NCBI RefSeq assembly: GCF_040954645.1
Contig: NC_092809.1
Location: 129,321,914 to 129,385,913 of the forward strand
Length of the DNA stretch: 64,000 nucleotides
Direction of reading: 5' to 3'
Source: Diabrotica undecimpunctata
Lineage: Eukaryota; Arthropoda; Insecta; Coleoptera; Chrysomelidae
The position numbers and the translations under genes are program-made. Below the pieces are notes generated by a model, which was given only the letters and a program-made list of their open reading frames with translations, was not told the DNA's origin and ran no database searches. Below are positions 37,201 through 46,789 of the stretch, one piece after another (position 1 is the stretch's first letter; every line of letters begins with the position of its first letter).

Positions 37201-40200
37201 GCTACAAAAGCTCTGTATAAAGAAAATAAAGTGTCCATTAAAATGGGAACAAGAATCTTAGGAGACTTCACCACAACAAAAGGGCTCCTGCAGGATTGTT
37301 CCACATCTCCAACCCTATTCAAAATATACTTAGAGAAAGCCTTGACTACATGGAAAAGAAAATGCGAAGGCATGGGAGTACCGGTACGGAACGAATACCT
37401 ATATACGTTAGGTTTTGCATACGATCAAGTAGTGATTGCACAAGACCAAGACGACCTCAGCTACATGATGAAGAAACTACAAGAAGAATATACCAAGGCT
37501 GGCCTGGATATTAACCTCGCGAAAACAGAGTACCTATCTACAAGTGAAGAAGACATAGAAGATCTACAGATTGATGACAACGTAACAATCAAAGGAAAGG
37601 ATAAATTCAAATACCTGGTGTTTATAATCACGAAAAAGGCAACAACAGAGGAAGAAATTACACAAAGATTAGGACAAACAAGAACAGCAATCCGACAACT
37701 TAACTCAGTATGGTGGGATAGACACCTAAATATGAAGACAAAAACGCAGATTTATAAAACATTAGTGCGAAGTATTATGACATATGGGGCTGAAAATTGG
37801 ATCATAAACAAGAGAAACAGCGATAAGATAATAGCAGTAAGATAATAGCAACAGAGCGAAGATGCCTGCGAAGATGCTGCAGAGTAACAATAATGGATAG
37901 GAGAAGTAATGACGAAATAAAGCAAAGAACATCAATAGAAACAGACATACTAACATATATAGAACAAAAAAGACTAAAGTGGTATGGACATGTAAGAAGA
38001 ACTAGCGACAGCAGATGGATAAAGGGAATAACCGAATGGAGTCCCATAGGAAGGAGGAAAAGAGGACGACCCCGAAAATCCTGGAGGAACGAAGTAGACG
38101 ACGCCATGAGTAAGAGAGGACTAAACGATGGAGAATGGAACAACAGAGAGATGGAAACGGTTGAGCGAGGGAACGCAGTGAATACTGTAGAATCCCTAAA
38201 TATATATATTTAAGTTGTATCGTCTTTTCACACTTCATTGTTATTCACCCCTCCATAGATTCGCTCTAGTACTTTTATTTCGAAACATCCTATCATATTT
38301 TCATTATTTTTTGTTTAAGTCCAGGTCTCTGAACTCTATATTGTTTTATAGAGTTTGTGTTTCTCGATATAATTGAAGATTTAAAAAGGAGATTAATCCC
38401 AAAATAGCACCTGTTGGCCGTACAAATTCTGCGGTAGTGTTATTTTCCGTGTTGGCGAGCGCTTCCAGGTATACAAATTCTTTAACTACTTTGATGACGT
38501 CGTTATCTATAACAAGTGGTTGTAGGATTTGTGATTGCGTGCTTGTTTTCATGTACTTAATTTTGTTGATGTTTATTATTCGATTCTTTTAGTGCTACAT
38601 ACGCCTCTGGTACAGCATTTTCCGTTCTCCTAACAATATTGATATTATGATCATAGACAAGGATTTGCATAAAGGATAAAGATGAGGACTTCATAAAGAT
38701 GAGGAAATTCTTCTGCAACAGAGATATAAGCATCCCTCTACGATTAAGAATGCTAAGGGACTACGTATTTAACGCTATTATACGGTGTAGAGGCCTGGAA
38801 TCTCAAAGAGAACAACATAAAAAATATTGAAAGTTTCGAGATGTGGTGGTACCGTCGAATGCTGAAGATAAGTTGGGTTGAAAGAGTCACAAACTTTGAA
38901 GTAATGCGAAGGATAGGAAAAGACCCAGAAATTTTGTCAACGACCAAACGAAGAAAACTCGAATATTTGGGTCACCTGATGAGAGGACATAAATACGCAT
39001 TACTTCAAAATATAATGCAAGGAAAAATAGAAGGAAAACGGAATCCAGGCCGTAGAAGAATGTCATGATTGCGTAATTTGAGAGAGTGGTATGGCTGTAC
39101 CACTAATGAACTCTTTAGATCAGCTGTAAACAAGGTCAGGATAGCCTTGATGATTTCCAATCCCCGATAGGAGTGGCACAAGAAGAAGGATTTGCACTGA
39201 TTTGTTATATATTGAAGCGGTGGCTGTGATTTGTGACATACGTATTAGTTTTTCCAGAGCCAGATTAAACAGTATACAGAAGAGGGGGTCTCCCTGGCGC
39301 AGCTTGTTATTTGTTTTAAAAGGTTTAGACAGTTCCCCCTGGACTCGGACTCTACATTAAACTTTTTCAAGAGTTAGTTTTGTTAAATTTACCAACTGAT
39401 TTGGTACTTCTAGTTCTTTCATTGCTCTGAATATTTATAGGCAGTATATTTGCATACGATTCCTTGTTTAGGCTCACTATTTATATGCAATTTAAATTAT
39501 AGACTATAAATACATGGGATGCAAACAAATCTTTATATAGTAAAACCTGTCAATAACAGCCACCAAAAGTGAAAGAACTATTGACCGTTATATAAAAGTG
39601 AGAGGTTTTGTAGTCCACAAATACATAAACGATATTTGCAACTTTGTTTATTTTATTAATTAAAGCAAATATAATTCTATACATAAACGGAAAACTACTG
39701 AAAATACTTTTTAATATACTAATACAAAACATAAAACTACCTACTATACTAGGAAAAAACAGATGTTAAACTTTTTTAAAGTATGTGTCAATTGTTGTTT
39801 GTGTTAGAATTTTAGCTTTAATTTAAGAACCTCAGCTTCACATTTAAGTAAAATTCGAGACACATCCATAAAAATTTCACCATTATTATTGCATATTAAA
39901 TAATTTTCTACGTCTTTCAATTCGTCTACCTATAATCGGTTTGGGAAATTTTGAAACCGGCCTTTAGTACAGGTGGCCGTTAACACAGGTTTTACTGCAC
40001 TTCTTAATAAATCGCATTCAAGTTTTATTTTAATATTGGGAAAAATTATACTTAAGTAACTTACTTCGCAGAACTAAAATATTAATATATTTTTCAGGAT
40101 TACCACTGGTGGTGGCGCAGTTTCATCGTATCCGGTGGCAGCGCCCTCTACATTTTAGGATACTCACTATTTTACTTTATGACAGTTTTAGAAATAACAG

Positions 40201-40337
40201 AATTCATACCGACGTTACTTTACATAAGCTACACCGGACTGATGGTTTTCACTTTTTGGTTACTCACCGGTTCTATAGGGTTCTTCGCTGCATACGCTTT
40301 CGTTAGAAAAATTTACGCGGCCGTCAAGATTGATTAA
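13980..40337 (+). CDS. TM9SF4: TM9SF4, nonaspanin transmembrane 9 superfamily protein
   Basis: Ten coding exons with consistent phases and GT/AG sites: 13980-13991, 14053-14152, 14326-14626, 17955-18110, 25285-25562, 29403-29606, 29751-29977, 30047-30237, 34359-34542, 40098-40337. Together they give 1,893 nt, 630 residues, close to the human length of about 642. Order of parts: signal peptide ([20 protein letters not shown]), luminal domain with YEYYSLPFC and [22 protein letters not shown] and the first membrane span (exon 5), [33 protein letters not shown] (the TM9SF4-type residues), [34 protein letters not shown], and C-terminal AAVKID, a COPI-binding KXD tail. The family works in Golgi/endosomal membranes; Drosophila TM9SF4 acts in haemocyte adhesion and phagocytosis. 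A possible poly(A) signal AATAAA lies at 41066. The acceptor of exon 8 is weak (AATGAAG) but conserved in protein. Confidence 0.96.
14627..15866. other. TM9SF4 intron 3, first part; dispersed repeat
   Basis: No coding frame is supported. The stretch at about 15310-15470 (ATTGACTCCAAATTCGATAG, then GAGGAACCTATGTACC) resembles 765-800 and 1835-1860 in ATAD1 intron 1, so both belong to a dispersed repeat family I cannot name. Confidence 0.45.
15867..16155 (-). pseudogene. non-LTR 3' fragment (YLGHV-type)
   Basis: The minus-strand frame of 69 codons carries [19 protein letters not shown] and [13 protein letters not shown], ending in an AAGAAG tail at 15867. It is a 5'-truncated C-terminal piece in TM9SF4 intron 3. 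Nothing is recognised in 16156-17027. Confidence 0.7.
17028..17281 (-). pseudogene. non-LTR 3' fragment, second family (GHVMRME type)
   Basis: The minus-strand frame reads [35 protein letters not shown] and [18 protein letters not shown]. These are typical of the extreme C-terminus of insect RTE-like reverse transcriptases; a short TGATGATG tail follows on the minus strand. It differs in sequence from the YLGHV family. The region 17282-17954 has no supported feature. Confidence 0.7.
18450..18960 (+). mobile_element. 5'-truncated non-LTR insertion with 9-bp target duplication
   Basis: The element spans 18459-18951, flanked by an exact 9-bp repeat CAGACTAAA (18450-18458 and 18952-18960). Its frame encodes [56 protein letters not shown] and WIANLRKE, then a stop and an AGAAGAAG tail. 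A truncated 5' end plus target duplication is the mark of target-primed reverse transcription. It lies in TM9SF4 intron 4, same strand as the gene. Confidence 0.85.
19145..21085 (-). pseudogene. hAT transposase relic (GTF2IRD2/SCAND3-like)
   Basis: The minus frame begins after a TTTCAG acceptor near 21085: a BED-like N-terminus with [17 protein letters not shown] and [12 protein letters not shown], then [34 protein letters not shown] and [20 protein letters not shown] (catalytic region). It continues shifted as [30 protein letters not shown] (the hAT signature RWLS) and a C-terminal part (19145-19658). Several frameshifts break it. About 390 bp of foreign sequence (19670-20060), starting near a hairpin at 19731-19750, interrupts it. 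A matching hAT end is at 23640-23702. Confidence 0.8.
21540..21760. repeat. tandem duplication, period about 121 bp
   Basis: Two copies of AATGTTGCAATTATTTACTATG plus the following ACTTAAGTACCTAAATACAT block, with a few substitutions. It lies in TM9SF4 intron 4 between the hAT relic and the second P-like copy. Confidence 0.8.
21906..23592 (+). mobile_element. second P-like element copy, shorter and truncated
   Basis: It starts with the same CATGGTACAATGAATACAC end as the copy at 2647-5934 and runs in the opposite orientation through homologous blocks (the AAAACTGCT/TTTATTTCAG region, the ATAACCTACC block, the shared 23000-23590 terminal block). It stops at about 23592, some 43 bp short of the other terminus, so that inverted repeat is lost. 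It lacks the nested element of copy 1. In place of the THAP exon it has a different, non-coding interior (about 22680-22930). Confidence 0.8.
23640..23702 (-). mobile_element. hAT terminus with GC-rich stem-loops
   Basis: The sequence reads inward, on the minus strand, from CAGGGGTCGGCAACCTGCGG, a typical hAT end. It includes two palindromes, GCCGCATGCGGC and GCGGCTC-GT-GAGCCGC. It is probably the 5' end of the element whose transposase relic lies at 19145-21085, with the P-like copy inserted between. Nothing is recognised in 23703-24284. Confidence 0.65.
24285..25140 (-). pseudogene. non-LTR reverse transcriptase, C-terminal half (LRFADD family)
   Basis: A minus-strand frame of 255 codons contains the catalytic [17 protein letters not shown], then [74 protein letters not shown] and [12 protein letters not shown]. 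Upstream (to 25140) [18 protein letters not shown] precedes in frame. The 3' end lies near 24285. The frame is unusually long and stop-free, suggesting a fairly recent 5'-truncated copy. It lies 145 bp from TM9SF4 exon 5. Confidence 0.85.
25905..27715 (-). pseudogene. non-LTR element: endonuclease plus N-terminal RT (frameshifted)
   Basis: Minus strand, in order: [17 protein letters not shown] and [16 protein letters not shown] (27607-27317), then an APE-type endonuclease segment with [34 protein letters not shown] and [11 protein letters not shown] (27212-26538), then the RT N-terminus with [16 protein letters not shown] and [20 protein letters not shown] (26401-25913). It ends before the FADD box. 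Several frameshifts separate the frames. It lies in TM9SF4 intron 5. It is probably the 5' part of the same family as the YLGHV fragments. Confidence 0.85.
27720..28430. other. TM9SF4 intron 5, unassigned
   Basis: AT-rich sequence without a supported gene. A hairpin TCCGCC-GATATCT-GGCGGA lies near 28116. A short minus-strand reading ([12 protein letters not shown]) resembles a retroelement tail but is too short to assign. Confidence 0.4.
28433..29034 (+). mobile_element. possible small inverted-repeat element with open frames
   Basis: GTTCCCATTTTGG near 28437 and its exact complement CCAAAATGGGAAC near 29012 bracket about 600 bp; the wider arms, roughly 20-24 nt, also pair. Two plus-strand open frames (28445-28630 and 28790-29029) fill it, the second ending [10 protein letters not shown] just inside the right arm. 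Neither has a known motif. No convincing target duplication was found, so the call is tentative. 29035-29402 holds one unrecognised open frame and no supported feature. Confidence 0.35.
30275..30343. repeat. TA dinucleotide microsatellite
   Basis: About 69 bp of uninterrupted TA, 38 bases after the exon 8 donor of TM9SF4. The rest of this part of the intron (30344-31205) has no supported feature. Confidence 0.95.
31206..31250. repeat. TA microsatellite
   Basis: About 45 bp of TA in TM9SF4 intron 8, next to the 3' end of a non-LTR relic. Confidence 0.9.
31270..32340 (-). pseudogene. CR1/Jockey-type reverse transcriptase relic
   Basis: The minus strand carries [19 protein letters not shown] and [16 protein letters not shown] (32279-32046, RT boxes B and C), then [17 protein letters not shown] and LILEYGSVV (31929-31723). 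It ends with [31 protein letters not shown] and a C-terminal tail (31632-31273). Frameshifts separate the three. The catalytic FADD is present but the protein is broken and 5'-truncated. Confidence 0.8.
32591..34182 (-). mobile_element. Tc1-type (DD34E) transposon, degenerate
   Basis: Inverted ends of about 35 bp (ACTCATGGACAAAAATATCG at the left, ACTGATGGACAAAAATATCG reading in from the right) are flanked by TA on both sides (32589-32590, 34183-34184), as for Tc1/mariner. The length of 1.59 kb is typical of a full Tc1 element. It sits in TM9SF4 intron 8, opposite to the gene. Confidence 0.9.
32949..33880 (-). pseudogene. Tc1 transposase, interrupted by stop codons
   Basis: The minus frame starts near 33880: [20 protein letters not shown], paired helix-turn-helix parts ([29 protein letters not shown]), then [14 protein letters not shown] with the first catalytic Asp, HDNARPHAA with the second, and [13 protein letters not shown] with the Glu. 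Thirty-four residues separate the second Asp from the Glu, giving DD34E. At least two in-frame stops (one just before the WNTDNW segment at 33459, one near 33218) make it inactive. All three catalytic residues remain. Confidence 0.88.
34801..35235. mobile_element. piggyBac-type MITE
   Basis: The ends are inverted: CCCTTTCGCTAC at 34801 and CCCTTTCGATAC reading in from 35235. TTAA precedes the left end (34797-34800), while the right side reads CCAA on that strand, a decayed TTAA. TTAA with CCC-ends is the piggyBac signature. The 435-bp interior is GC-richer than the intron around it and has no transposase. Confidence 0.72.
35236..35704. other. TM9SF4 intron 9, unassigned
   Basis: No gene. A short local duplication of CAGCTGTCAACATGA/GGCTGTCAACATGA lies near 35366-35405. 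Confidence 0.5.
35705..36125 (+). pseudogene. RTE-like reverse transcriptase C-terminal fragment
   Basis: The plus frame contains [40 protein letters not shown] (then a stop), [20 protein letters not shown] and [17 protein letters not shown]. This is the C-terminal tail seen in the 37.1-38.2 kb element ([21 protein letters not shown]). 5'-truncated. Confidence 0.75.
36427..36482. repeat. near-perfect long palindrome
   Basis: Outer arms AGAATCATGTTTTTGACA and its exact complement (18 nt) enclose a 20-nt centre that is itself palindromic (ATAGTG-T-CACTAT). It lies in TM9SF4 intron 9. Confidence 0.9.
36655..37075 (-). pseudogene. non-LTR C-terminal fragment (YLGHV-type)
   Basis: The minus translation, with stops, reads [37 protein letters not shown] and [19 protein letters not shown]. 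It is an older, more decayed member of the family at 15867 and 18459. Confidence 0.6.
37081..38205 (+). pseudogene. RTE-like reverse transcriptase, central and C-terminal part
   Basis: A plus-strand frame of 254 codons (37081-37845) starts inside the RT palm: [86 protein letters not shown]. After a frameshift it continues 37893-38205 with [17 protein letters not shown] and [16 protein letters not shown]. The catalytic FADD box reads FAYD, so it is inactive. No upstream endonuclease is present. Located in TM9SF4 intron 9. Confidence 0.85.
38240..39480 (-). pseudogene. RTE-like RT relic split by a nested retroelement
   Basis: The right part (39480-39197, minus) reads [40 protein letters not shown] and SIYNKSVQI. 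The left part (38669 downward) reads [35 protein letters not shown] and [16 protein letters not shown]. Deleting the insertion at 38670-39185 and one copy of the 11-bp repeat rejoins the frame exactly. The catalytic box has decayed to VYDH, so the copy was dead or is old. Frameshifts occur downstream. Confidence 0.78.
38670..39185 (+). mobile_element. 5'-truncated non-LTR insertion with 11-bp target duplication
   Basis: Flanked by the identical 11-bp repeat AAGGATTTGCA (38659-38669 and 39186-39196). It encodes, with stops, [55 protein letters not shown] and [16 protein letters not shown], with an AAGAAG tail at its 3' end. It is inserted in the opposite orientation into the RT relic around it. 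Confidence 0.85.
39538..39997. mobile_element. pogo/Tigger-type MITE
   Basis: The ends read AGTAAAACCTGTCAATAAC..GCCACC at the left and AGTAAAACCTGTGTTAACGGCCACC (over 20 nt aligned with few mismatches) inward from the right. The flanks are TA at the left and CA (decayed TA) at the right. The 460-bp interior does not code. It ends 100 bp before the last TM9SF4 exon. Confidence 0.7.
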
Positions 40338-41344
40338 GTGCATCTTTAGTTTTATTGCGCATTATTTATTTGTGTGCACCGATAGTTTTGGTAATTCAAT
40401 ATTTTTAAGGCTCTGTGATTTTTTAGGATTACAACTAAAACCTAATACGAAATATTTTATTCTTGTTATCACAATTCGTGTATGAGTGATGATATGGTAA
40501 CGTTTTAAGACTTTTTGCGTATATCCAAATTTATTTTAGAAGTTAGTGTTGCTTTTCTTATCGATTATGTTATATTGTAAAACATGGTACGTTAAAAATA
40601 AGAGGCTTAGAATAATTATGCATTTCTGGCTTCACAGCAATACTCTGGACATTGTATTCTATAAATGGATGAACTTCATCTGATTATAATTTTTCAAACC
40701 AAACAGAATTTCGAGAAACATAGTGTAACAGTTTTGTTTGTAAAAATGTACTTAAATGTCTCGTTTAAATATTTTTATACTTTGTGTGAGTAAAAAAATG
40801 TAAACCCTTAATTGAAATTCATTTACTGCTTCAGTTGTACAAACTATAAACGTAACAGTTTATTTAAGACAATATCTAATGATTTCAGAAGTTGAAAGTA
40901 TTCCAAAACTGTAAAATGAAAGGTTTTTTATACGCCCGACTAACGTCATATTGTTAGGCAGTTGAGGAACATGTTCAATTCAGCGCAAAAAGAGGTAGAA
41001 AGACATAAGGCGAAAAAGACGGATCAGAGTCAAGATAAAATATGGTAGCTGTAATATTTAAACAAAATAAATTTATTTCATCCTATTTTTTTTTTTTTAA
41101 TTTTAAGTCTTGCTTTCCTAATTTCTTTATTAGCTCCGTTATTAAAAGAACTAGCTGACTCGGTGAACATTGTACTGCCATAGACTTAAATAATGAGTCA
41201 AAAAATAACTAAAAATTAACAGACAACCAAAAAAATACTCAAAAACATTCTGTACGAAGAATTTTTAATCAATTAATGCTTTCTGATAAAATATTTTTGG
41301 TCTTTTTTATGTGCGTAAATATTCAACGATGGTAGTCTCCCGTG
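40338..41344. other. TM9SF4 3' UTR candidate and flank
   Basis: Follows the TM9SF4 stop. The first AATAAA is at 41066-41071; transcript end cannot be fixed from sequence. No other feature is recognised. Confidence 0.4.
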
Positions 41345-41990
41345 TGTAAAAACGCGACGTATAATTGTCCATGCTCGAAATATGGAAACTCAAAGTTGAT
41401 TCCGCAAACTTCCAACGATTAGCCTTGCGATTTGTTTATCGTAATTGCAAAAGCCAAACGCACGTACAATTGTAGATGCTTACAATCAAATGGCAGGTCC
41501 ATTGGAATCATAGATATACGCGAGATCAAGACTTCCTCTCCTTTCTATTTTCCCTTGATAATCGTTGCCTCAATAACATTATTTTTCGCAGTCAGTCTCG
41601 TTCCATTGCACAGTCGAGGTTGATTAATGTTACGCACCATACTGACAACTGATTACACTTTTAATTGTAAATTGTGAGGTGGGAATCCAAGCTATTCCGA
41701 TGAATTCAAAAATTCTGTGGGATAGTTGACATTGTGTTGTGCTGACGCACGAATGTGCACGAACTCGTTCAATTCTAAGCGTATCACTTCATTTTCTATC
41801 ATTCTAAAATGAAATTATGACATATTAATATGACTATGATCATTTTCTGTGTCTCGTTGCTCATCACTGCGGTCGTGGTGACGTAGCTCGTCGCACATTT
41901 TCTTTACTTCTACGACCCAAGTCAGATCGTCTTCTCTTTGGCGTTGTAAATATAAAAAGAACTCGCGCACTAACTACTAAGCTATTTCAC
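41345..41990 (-). pseudogene. Helitron-type helicase C-terminal relic
   Basis: Minus strand: YPTEFLNSSE then stop, GFPPHNLQLKV, INQPRLCNGTRLTAKNNVIE, IPMDLPFDCKHLQLYVRL, AFAITINKSQG (helicase motif), then a stop, SLEVCGINFEFPYFEHGQLY and VAFLHT. This is the conserved end of the Pif1-like helicase of Helitrons. At least three stops interrupt it. The Helitron 3' hairpin and CTRR end were not identified. Confidence 0.82.
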
Positions 41991-42069
41991 TAATTATCTT
42001 ACAAAAAATGCTAAATGGCAGCAGTACTTTCATGAGTTGCAAAGGAAATTAATGACATATTTTTTTTAT

Positions 42070-42650
42070 TTATTTAATGTTGTCCGAACCACTGAGGTTA
42101 TGGACGACAGCAATGGAAAAATACATATTAAAACAAAGAAAGCTTCCTGTTTCCTGGATTTTCCCGAATTTGACATTCGGTTAAAATATGATTTACTGTA
42201 ATTTTGGTTTGACACTGGTTGCAGTATGGGATTGCCTCTTGTGATTCGGTTTTTCTAGGTAACAAAAAAGAATGTTTTGTAAAACATTATGTTTAATTTG
42301 GCTTAGTTTTTCGGAACTTTATAAATACAATTTAAGATAACTTAGCACTATTTTATTTAGTTAAACTTGACCATAACTTGTTGCTACTTTTTGAGCTAGC
42401 TGGTCCACAACCTCGTTACCGTGTACTCTAATATGAGATGGAACCCAGATTAATACCACGTATTTGTTCTCCTTTCAGCAGTTTGAAGTTCTTTGTAAAT
42501 GTCTTTATGAATAGGGTTGCCGGAGTATATGTTTTGGATGTCACAAGGGCGTTCATTGAGTCAATTATGATTGTGTAATTTTTCTGGTCCGTTTTGTTAA
42601 TGAATTTTAGAGCTTCAAGGATTATGCAAAATTAAATTAAATTTAATTAA
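42070..42650 (-). pseudogene. non-LTR retrotransposon RNase H and C-terminal zinc motif
   Basis: Minus strand: ILEALKFINKTDQKNYTIII, DSMNALVTSKTYTP, then shifted WVPSHIRVHGNEVVDQLAQK (RNase H C-terminal H-G-NE-D motif), and further on PYCNQCQTKITVNHILTEC, the CCHC-like tail of I/R1/Jockey-group elements. Frameshifted and truncated. The next stretch to 43930 has no supported feature. Confidence 0.72.
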
Positions 42651-43929
42651 ATTAAGCATTATGAGTATCAGAAAAAATTGCTGTCTCCACTCGGTAGATC
42701 TATTGGTAGTTACAGCTTGTCAAATTTAAGGTGATACTTGACAAATTTGTCCACTTGCTTAGAAAATTAAGTGAGTACGCATTCGGAGGAAAAGAGATAC
42801 ATAATGCGCTCGGTCTCTTCGCCTCGTTGGTACACTCCATACTACAAGTTTACAGAGAGTGACCTTATTTATTAATGTCTATATTGTATGTTATTTTGAC
42901 GTTTCAATTTTTCCTTCGGAAATTTTTCTCAAAATACAAAATTTTTTGTTACTTGGTAAAAAAATTCTTCTAATAATTATATTTTATTTGACTCATTAAT
43001 ATTGACAATTCAGTCATGTTGAAGCGGCAGTTTTTTCGAACACTTCTATAGATATCTCGTTCTGTAATTTTATAAGAGGAATATTGGCAGAGATGAAAGC
43101 TTTACATTTGCGTTACAGTAAACTGTTTAAGAATAAAAGAACAGTAGTTAATCTTATACCTGGAACATACCGACGAAACATTTATTACTTAATTTTATAT
43201 TCTAGTCATATACTTTTATTCTTCGGATCTTAGGCATTTTAGCATTTTAGTAAGTCATAAATATTTTAATCTGTTGTTTATTTCTTTACAATAGAATAAT
43301 ACCAGCCCCGTTGGGATGGCTGTCAACATCCGGTATTTAGGTACTAAACTGTATAACTTTATTAACTTTCCCGAATATTTTATTATAATTTAAAATACTT
43401 AACAATAATTATTTAAAAAGTCAAATCTACTGTAATACGATATTTCTTCAACACACAGAAACTTTAAACATAAGTAAAATAAAAAAAAAACTTTGTCGTA
43501 GACTATACAAGTACCTTGCACTTCGAAGGGTCAAGAAATAATAAGGACGAATTGTGTTGTGGTCGAATGCGCATCGTGGGTGGAGCATAATTTCAAATCG
43601 GCCAAGTATTATGTTAAATTTGACAAGCAATACTAAATATATCCCTATTGCCTTTGAAGTGATTTAACATTATGGCTGGTGGGATTCATGTTTATTAAAT
43701 TTTGATAGATCAGTAATCATTCGTGGTTTATTTGCAGTACATGGAGGGGGATGGTTTTAGGTAGGGTGGTATATTGTGGGAATGTTGTGCTATATTCATA
43801 AAGTAATCGGTTAATTCGTTCATAGAAAGGCGGATTGCAGTGAATACATATGAACGATATGGTAAACTGGATTATTTGGAGAGGATAGAACTTGACAAAT
43901 AAACGACAAACTTTAAAAGTCTCTTCTAA

Positions 43930-44400
43930 ATTCTAGGGGGTTTCCCTGACTCACTTCGTATACTTAGTATGGGCTTGTTCGAAAGCGACTCGCAGTACAT
44001 CTAGTTCTTTAAGAACATATTTCTTAGCTGAGTTATATACCACTGAGCTGTAGTCAATTTTTGATCGAACTAAGGATGAAAAGATTCGTAGAAGAGTTTC
44101 TGATCCAGGAGATGTTCGATAGTCTTCAACATATTAATGCTTTGCTGGCAAGTACCTTTTAGATTATTAATGTGACTTTTTCAGAGCAATTTTTTGTCAA
44201 ATGTAAGACCGAGGAATATTATTTTTTTTTTACAAAGATCAGTTTCTTAACATTCAACATTAAAACTGGAGTATCCTCTTTTCACTTTTTGAGAAGATCA
44301 GGCATTTTGTTTTTTCGTTAGAGAAGCCGAGTCCTGTTCTATCAGACCATTTCTGGAGAATATTTAATGTGCTTTGTAGGATCTTTAGGTGACCAAAAAA
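43930..44400 (-). pseudogene. non-LTR reverse transcriptase scrap (R1/Jockey-like thumb)
   Basis: The minus translation with stops shows LNILQKWSDRTGLGFSNEKT, KCLIFSKSEKR, then LLRIFSSLVRSKIDYSSVVY and NSAKKYVLKELDVL, in the order found after the catalytic box of Jockey/R1-type enzymes. Confidence 0.65.
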
Positions 44401-44898
44401 TGTAACTCATTTACAAAACATATCCAAATAAAAGAGAAGTTCTTATTTCGCCCCACAATAACATCTGGCAAAATTATTCGAAAATGCCTGACCGAATAGA
44501 TAACAGGAAGTATGGGAGGAGCAGAGATGCAATAAATTGCAAATGAATACAAAAGATTGTTTATACACGCAAATAACTCGAGTGGGTCTAAAGTACCCAT
44601 CTTTTACTCAATTTTACAATATTATTACATTACATTTATCTTTTAAGTAACAATTTTATTTTGTGTGTATATGTATAATAAAAGAATACCTACATTAAGC
44701 TCTAACTAATTATATCCAAAATCATATAAAAAATTGATATGAAGAAACGTTCTGGCTCGAAAATACCCATAATATGCATCCTATGGTTAAACAATAAGTG
44801 AAAAATTAGTTTCCATTAATAATTGAATTAAAACTATTTGCGGCCACTTTTTAACTGGCAACCTGTTATCAATGTATTCTCCTGTTCTTAAACGTAAG

Positions 44899-45419
<521 letters not shown>

Positions 45420-46789
45420 TATATATATAATTGACAAATTGTGGATTTAACTAGACAAAAGAGAACACACCATATACACGGTTATAACGGTTAGAGAGCT
45501 AGCATGTACTACGTTATATTATATAAAAAAAAATGAACATAGAGACTTTTAATCAGTGATAGAACTGAATTTCTCAAAAAACGGTTTTCAAAATACGAAA
45601 AAAGCATATTTCGATTCTTATATATATAAAAAAAAATAAGTTTGTAGAATTTAATGGAACACCAAAAGAATGTAGTGTATTCCAATGAGAGTAACAGCTG
45701 CCCCAAAAAAAAAATGTATGTACAAGAGATATCAACGACCACAAAGAAAATTTACTTACCACTGACATAATAAAAAGTTGTAAAGTTAAAAGAACAAAAA
45801 ATTCATTATTTTCCATTTGAAATAAAGCAACTAATTCATTTTTCATGTTAACTACTACAAAAGTAGTGAAAGTAACCCAAAACTACTTCCTAGATTCATT
45901 GTATAAACACAAGCTGATTGAAGGTTAAACGAGATTATGGCCAGCAATTAAGATAAACTAGAACTCTAAAAATTTAAATATATCTGAGTGCTAAATATAT
46001 TCACGTAATAAGAAAATTAATTTCGCTATGAAATGTATATATAGGTAATTCCCTAATAAATATTTATATATACGATTACCATAAAAACAATCATTTTAAA
46101 ATGACCGTAAATGTTTTTAACCAAGTAACAGGTGTAATTAAATTTTGTTTGACATTAAACTATTTTTGTTTTCAATAAATTAACACTTATAAACTTTATT
46201 GACCTTGAAATTTTAGAAAACCTTTGAATATATCAGAAATGAACGTGTACCTAACTGAGGAAATTATCGGTGCACTCAATATTATTTATTTCATAGTAAA
46301 AAATTGTGTTACTTCATGCCAAAATACAGTATAAATAAAAAAGTAAGTATTGTAAGAGATTATTATACGGTTCGCAGCAACAGTCTGTATTTTTGTATTG
46401 CACGTTATAGGGAAGAGTGGGCAAAATGGTCCCTGTAACATCTTTTACGCTAAAAATTACAAAAAACGAAATAATTAAATACAGTTTAATAAAAAAATAA
46501 GAGAGGTATGGTAGATCAGATAACTTTAAAAAAATATATGTAAGTATAACAGTTAAAATAAAAATAACATTATCTTTGAAATGCTCTAAACGGACCGTTT
46601 TTCACCATGGTTAGAGTAAAATGACCTCTGTAGTTTTTTTGTACAAAAAGAGTAATAAAACATTTCTATTTACAAAAATCGCAAATATACAATTTCTGCT
46701 TTCTAGTTACACCCGCACACAATAATTGATAGCATTTATTGCACTTAATCCAAACCTACTTCGTCTTCGATTTAGGTACTGAATTATTC

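Noticed and set aside
37081..37845. 254-codon frame as a possible host gene
   Set aside because: Its order of motifs (KAYDSVP, FAYDQ, YGAENW) is that of a reverse transcriptase.
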